Shown piece after piece: positions 61,683 to 64,000 of a stretch of 64,000 nt of DNA. The notes under the pieces are model-generated. The model did no database searches. It was given only the letters and a program-made list of their open reading frames with translations, and was not told the DNA's origin. Every line of letters starts with the position of its first letter. The stretch's first letter is position 1. The translations under genes were made by a program, and so were the position numbers. Source of the stretch: Shewanella oneidensis MR-1 (GTDB taxonomy: Bacteria; Pseudomonadota; Gammaproteobacteria; Enterobacterales; Shewanellaceae); assembly GCF_000146165.2 (NCBI RefSeq), contig NC_004347.2:1426001-1490000 (forward strand). The letters are read 5' to 3'.

Positions 61683-62211
61683 TAGGATAAAATCACAGTT
61701 ACATGAGGAGACCTATGTTGAAACTATTTATAATCGTTTGACGCTTTTATGTTTACTCAGAGCCTGAGCTTCTGAAGCGCGGAAATTTTTGTCAAGCTAC
61801 ATTAAATTAAAGTGTATTAAATCAGAATTTTCTGAGGTAATCCCCCCTCAAGTTTACTTCGTTTTTCTTAATTACATTTCATTTAATTAATAAATTGGCA
61901 TGATTGAATTGTGAGCCGCTTAAAATTAGCGGCAACTAATATCTTTTTTCTGTGATACAATTCAAAAACATTTTATTAACCAATCTTTTTTTCTTGTTTT
62001 ATTATTATCGATAATTCAATTCCTTATGGTGTTTTTGAGAATGATTTTCTTTTATTTGATTTCGTGATTTAAAGCATGTTTCTGATGTTTTTGGGGTGTA
62101 AATAGATTTGTTGGTTATTAATTATTAACATTCGTTAACCTTTATTGTTTTATGGTTATTATGGTTGTGGATTTTTCATTGCTAAGTCATGTTAACCATA
62201 AGGCATTAAAT
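61683..62211. other. AT-rich region upstream of the decaheme cytochrome gene
   Basis: About 530 bases. A short broken frame with a good ribosome site starts at 61715 but stops after 8 codons. GCCGCT-TAAAATT-AGCGGC at 61915-61933 is a perfect 6-pair hairpin without an immediate T-tract. The rest is AT-rich and should contain the promoter of the respiratory operon at the right edge. Confidence 0.55.
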
Positions 62212-63168
62212 ATGAGATGGCGTAAAATTAAAACTCTGATAATGGGGGCGAGCCTGTTCCTTATATTATCTCCATCTGTTAAAGCTCAAGAAATTCCATC
62301 AACTCACGAAACGGGAGAACAAATAGAAAAAATACTCACAGATAAGTTTGCTGAAGGAAAATACTCTACTAAAGGTGCTGATAGTTGTTTAATGTGCCAT
62401 CGTAAAAATAACACCGTTATGGCTATTTTTGATGGAGTACATGGCGATATCAATAATAGCAAATCTCCAATGGCTGGATTGCAATGTGAGGCATGTCATG
62501 GGCCGCTTGGACAGCATAATAAAGGAGGTAAGGAGCCAATGATTAGCTTTGGTTCTGACAGTCCATTGTCAGCACCGAGCCAAAATACCGTTTGTTTAGG
62601 TTGCCATCAAAAAACTGAGCAAAGTGGCTGGCATAGCAGCTTACATAACATGGAAGAAATTGCCTGTGCTGATTGCCATAAAGTCCATGCAGCTAAAGAT
62701 CCGGTTCTACAAAAGCAGCAGGTGAGCCAAGTGTGTACTTCTTGTCATACTCGGCAGAAATCCGATATGAATAAGCGTTCATCTCATCCATTAAAGTGGA
62801 ATGACATGACCTGCATCGATTGTCATAACCCCCACGGTTCATTTAACGAGAGCGCCTTAAAAAAGACCTCGGTCAATGACACTTGCTATAGCTGTCATGC
62901 GGAAAAACGCGGTCCTTTCCTGTGGGAACATGCCCCTGTGACCGAAAACTGCTCCACTTGCCACAATCCCCACGGTAGCGTGAATGACGCCCTCGTCAAG
63001 CAGCGAGTCCCTCAGCTTTGTCAACAATGTCATGCCGATGATGGACATGCCAGTCGGGTAGTCACTCCGCCGGGTGCTGACGCGTTTGGTGCTGGTATGG
63101 GGTGTCTTAATTGTCATAGCCAAATCCATGGCTCCAACCACCCTAGCGGCAGCAATTTTGCCCGTTGA
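62212..63168 (+). CDS. dmsE: DmsE/MtrA-type periplasmic decaheme cytochrome c
   Basis: Taken from ATG 62212 ([26 protein letters not shown]), 318 residues; the open frame begins 60 bases earlier without a ribosome site. After the signal peptide, ten CxxCH heme motifs can be counted: CLMCH, CEACH, CLGCH, CADCH, CTSCH, CIDCH, CYSCH, CSTCH, CQQCH and CLNCH. This is the MtrA/DmsE/PioA family. It carries electrons across the outer membrane inside an MtrB-type barrel. The barrel gene starts 14 bases downstream, so this is the start of a dms- or mtr-type operon. The terminal reductase lies beyond the window. Confidence 0.94.
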   Translation: MRWRKIKTLIMGASLFLILSPSVKAQEIPSTHETGEQIEKILTDKFAEGKYSTKGADSCLMCHRKNNTVMAIFDGVHGDINNSKSPMAGLQCEACHGPLGQHNKGGKEPMISFGSDSPLSAPSQNTVCLGCHQKTEQSGWHSSLHNMEEIACADCHKVHAAKDPVLQKQQVSQVCTSCHTRQKSDMNKRSSHPLKWNDMTCIDCHNPHGSFNESALKKTSVNDTCYSCHAEKRGPFLWEHAPVTENCSTCHNPHGSVNDALVKQRVPQLCQQCHADDGHASRVVTPPGADAFGAGMGCLNCHSQIHGSNHPSGSNFAR

Positions 63169-63182
63169 TTAAGGAGTCTGCC

Positions 63183-64000
63183 ATGTCTTTTAAACTAAAT
63201 ATCATTACCTTGGGATTACTTGCTGCAACCAGTGGCGTGAGTGCTGCAGACTTTTCTGTGCACAAAGCTAATCTGCAAGGGCTAAAGTTGGATGCTTATC
63301 AGTGTAAAAGCTGCATAGGAGAGAAGCGCTACCAAGGTGAGCTGCAGTTAAGTGCAGGCTGGGCCGAGAATGATGATATTCATGCGGGGAATGCGTTTGG
63401 TGATGCCAGCGATGGGATGCGCGCGGCTATGGATGCGGACGTTCGTTATCGCAATGCGGGTTATGAAGCTAATGTTCAAGCATATCAATTGGGACTAGAG
63501 AATAGCTATGCCCACCTTGATGCGGGTCGGTCTGGACAGTATGCGCTAAACCTTGATTATCAATTATTGACTCGATACGACAGCCGAGCGCAAACGCAGT
63601 TGTGGCACAACAATGGCGTGCTTTTGCCAGACACTGCGACTCGAGATGTCGATTTACAGCTGGAACGCGAAAAGGTGGGCTTGGGATTAGCTGCGCAATA
63701 TGGCGTCATGCAGGCGTTTATTAACTACGACCACGAACAAAAAACGGGTAATCGCCGCAGTAGTTTAGTAACACCTCGTCCAGTTAACTTTGCACTGCCT
63801 GTTGATGCTAACACTGAAAATCTCAATGCTGGCCTGAATATTTCGGGCGAAAATTGGTTAAGCGAGCTGGCTTACCATGGCAGTTTTTACCGAAATAATA
63901 TTGATAACTTAAGCTTACCTTACTTGCCCGATGTTTATGCTGCTACGCCTGATAATGATGCCCATCAAGTCTCGTTATCTGGCCAATACATGCTTGGGCG
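63183..64000 (+). CDS. dmsF: MtrB/DmsF-type outer-membrane barrel, N-terminal part, cut by window edge
   Basis: Translated from ATG 63183 to the window end, about 272 residues visible. A signal peptide (MSFKLNIITLGLLAATSGVSAA) is followed by the CxxC pair (Cys41-x-x-Cys44 in DAYQCKSCIGEKRYQG) that is conserved in MtrB proteins of the decaheme-associated group. Next come long alternating beta strands (ELQLSAGWAEND, VRYRNAGYEANVQAYQLGLEN). It forms the 26-28-strand barrel around the decaheme protein. The AAGGAG site is strong. DMSO or metal reduction are both possible by homology; DmsF is favoured because the upstream protein looks DmsE-like. Confidence 0.92.
   Translation, partial: MSFKLNIITLGLLAATSGVSAADFSVHKANLQGLKLDAYQCKSCIGEKRYQGELQLSAGWAENDDIHAGNAFGDASDGMRAAMDADVRYRNAGYEANVQAYQLGLENSYAHLDAGRSGQYALNLDYQLLTRYDSRAQTQLWHNNGVLLPDTATRDVDLQLEREKVGLGLAAQYGVMQAFINYDHEQKTGNRRSSLVTPRPVNFALPVDANTENLNAGLNISGENWLSELAYHGSFYRNNIDNLSLPYLPDVYAATPDNDAHQVSLSGQYMLG

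Noticed and set aside
1..64000. CRISPR arrays, tRNA and rRNA genes
   Set aside because: No regularly spaced short repeats and no recognisable tRNA or rRNA sequences were found on reading.

Overview
The window looks like a chromosomal segment of a Shewanella-type gammaproteobacterium. The evidence is the divergent pepA / lptF-lptG pair, several multiheme cytochromes and Tat- or Sec-exported flavoprotein reductases, a decaheme cytochrome followed by an MtrB-like barrel, and many gammaproteobacterial orphan families (DUF2960, DUF2913, DUF486, DUF368, YqiJ/YqiK). The base composition is moderate. No rRNA, tRNA or CRISPR array was seen. From memory, the gene order in the last 20 kb resembles the S. 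oneidensis ifcA-dms region; this could not be checked by search.

Layout. 1-15 kb holds mostly housekeeping genes: pepA (cut by the window edge), lptFG, small orphan genes, an M32 carboxypeptidase, a YqiJ-flotillin operon, a PfpI-like protein, a thioredoxin-fold protein and a RhlE-type RNA helicase. 15-34 kb has signalling genes (PAS-chemoreceptor, HD-GYP), aminopeptidase P, a ROK protein, an FKBP isomerase, an AtoE-type fatty-acid transporter, an HPP protein and a TetR gene with palindromic operators. It also has a complete IS1595-type insertion sequence placed exactly at a convergent gene junction, YeiB, a deaminase, a broken DUF4442 gene, DUF368, an RCC1-like protein, and a YheO regulator / cysteine desulfidase / RidA operon. 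34.8-40.4 kb is accessory: a MITE-like element, a Tat-transglutaminase/MerT/MerP operon, and a methyltransferase plus a large PLD-helicase-DUF3427 protein that could be a defence pair.

40.5-64 kb is an anaerobic-respiration region with three modules. Module 1 is a minus-strand set of Tat flavoprotein, tetraheme cytochrome, two porins and a periplasmic cupin, facing a TetR regulator. A matching palindrome lies upstream of the flavoprotein and again upstream of the cupin. Module 2 is a TtrS/TtrR-like two-component system, ApbE, a lipoprotein with two FMN-attachment motifs, a porin, a flavocytochrome c with a changed active-site residue, and a LysR regulator. Module 3, at the right edge, is a DmsE-like decaheme cytochrome and the start of an MtrB-like barrel. 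Modules 2 and 3 are separated by a two-gene operon of unknown role (large lipoprotein plus MORN-variant protein).

Three copies of a TA-flanked palindromic element (167, 283 and 283 bp) lie in intergenic spaces near 34.8, 46.9 and 60.8 kb. The most interesting candidates for new biology are the cupin-containing flavoprotein locus, the methyltransferase/PLD-helicase pair with its LexA-like C-terminus, and the flavinylated two-component-controlled module.
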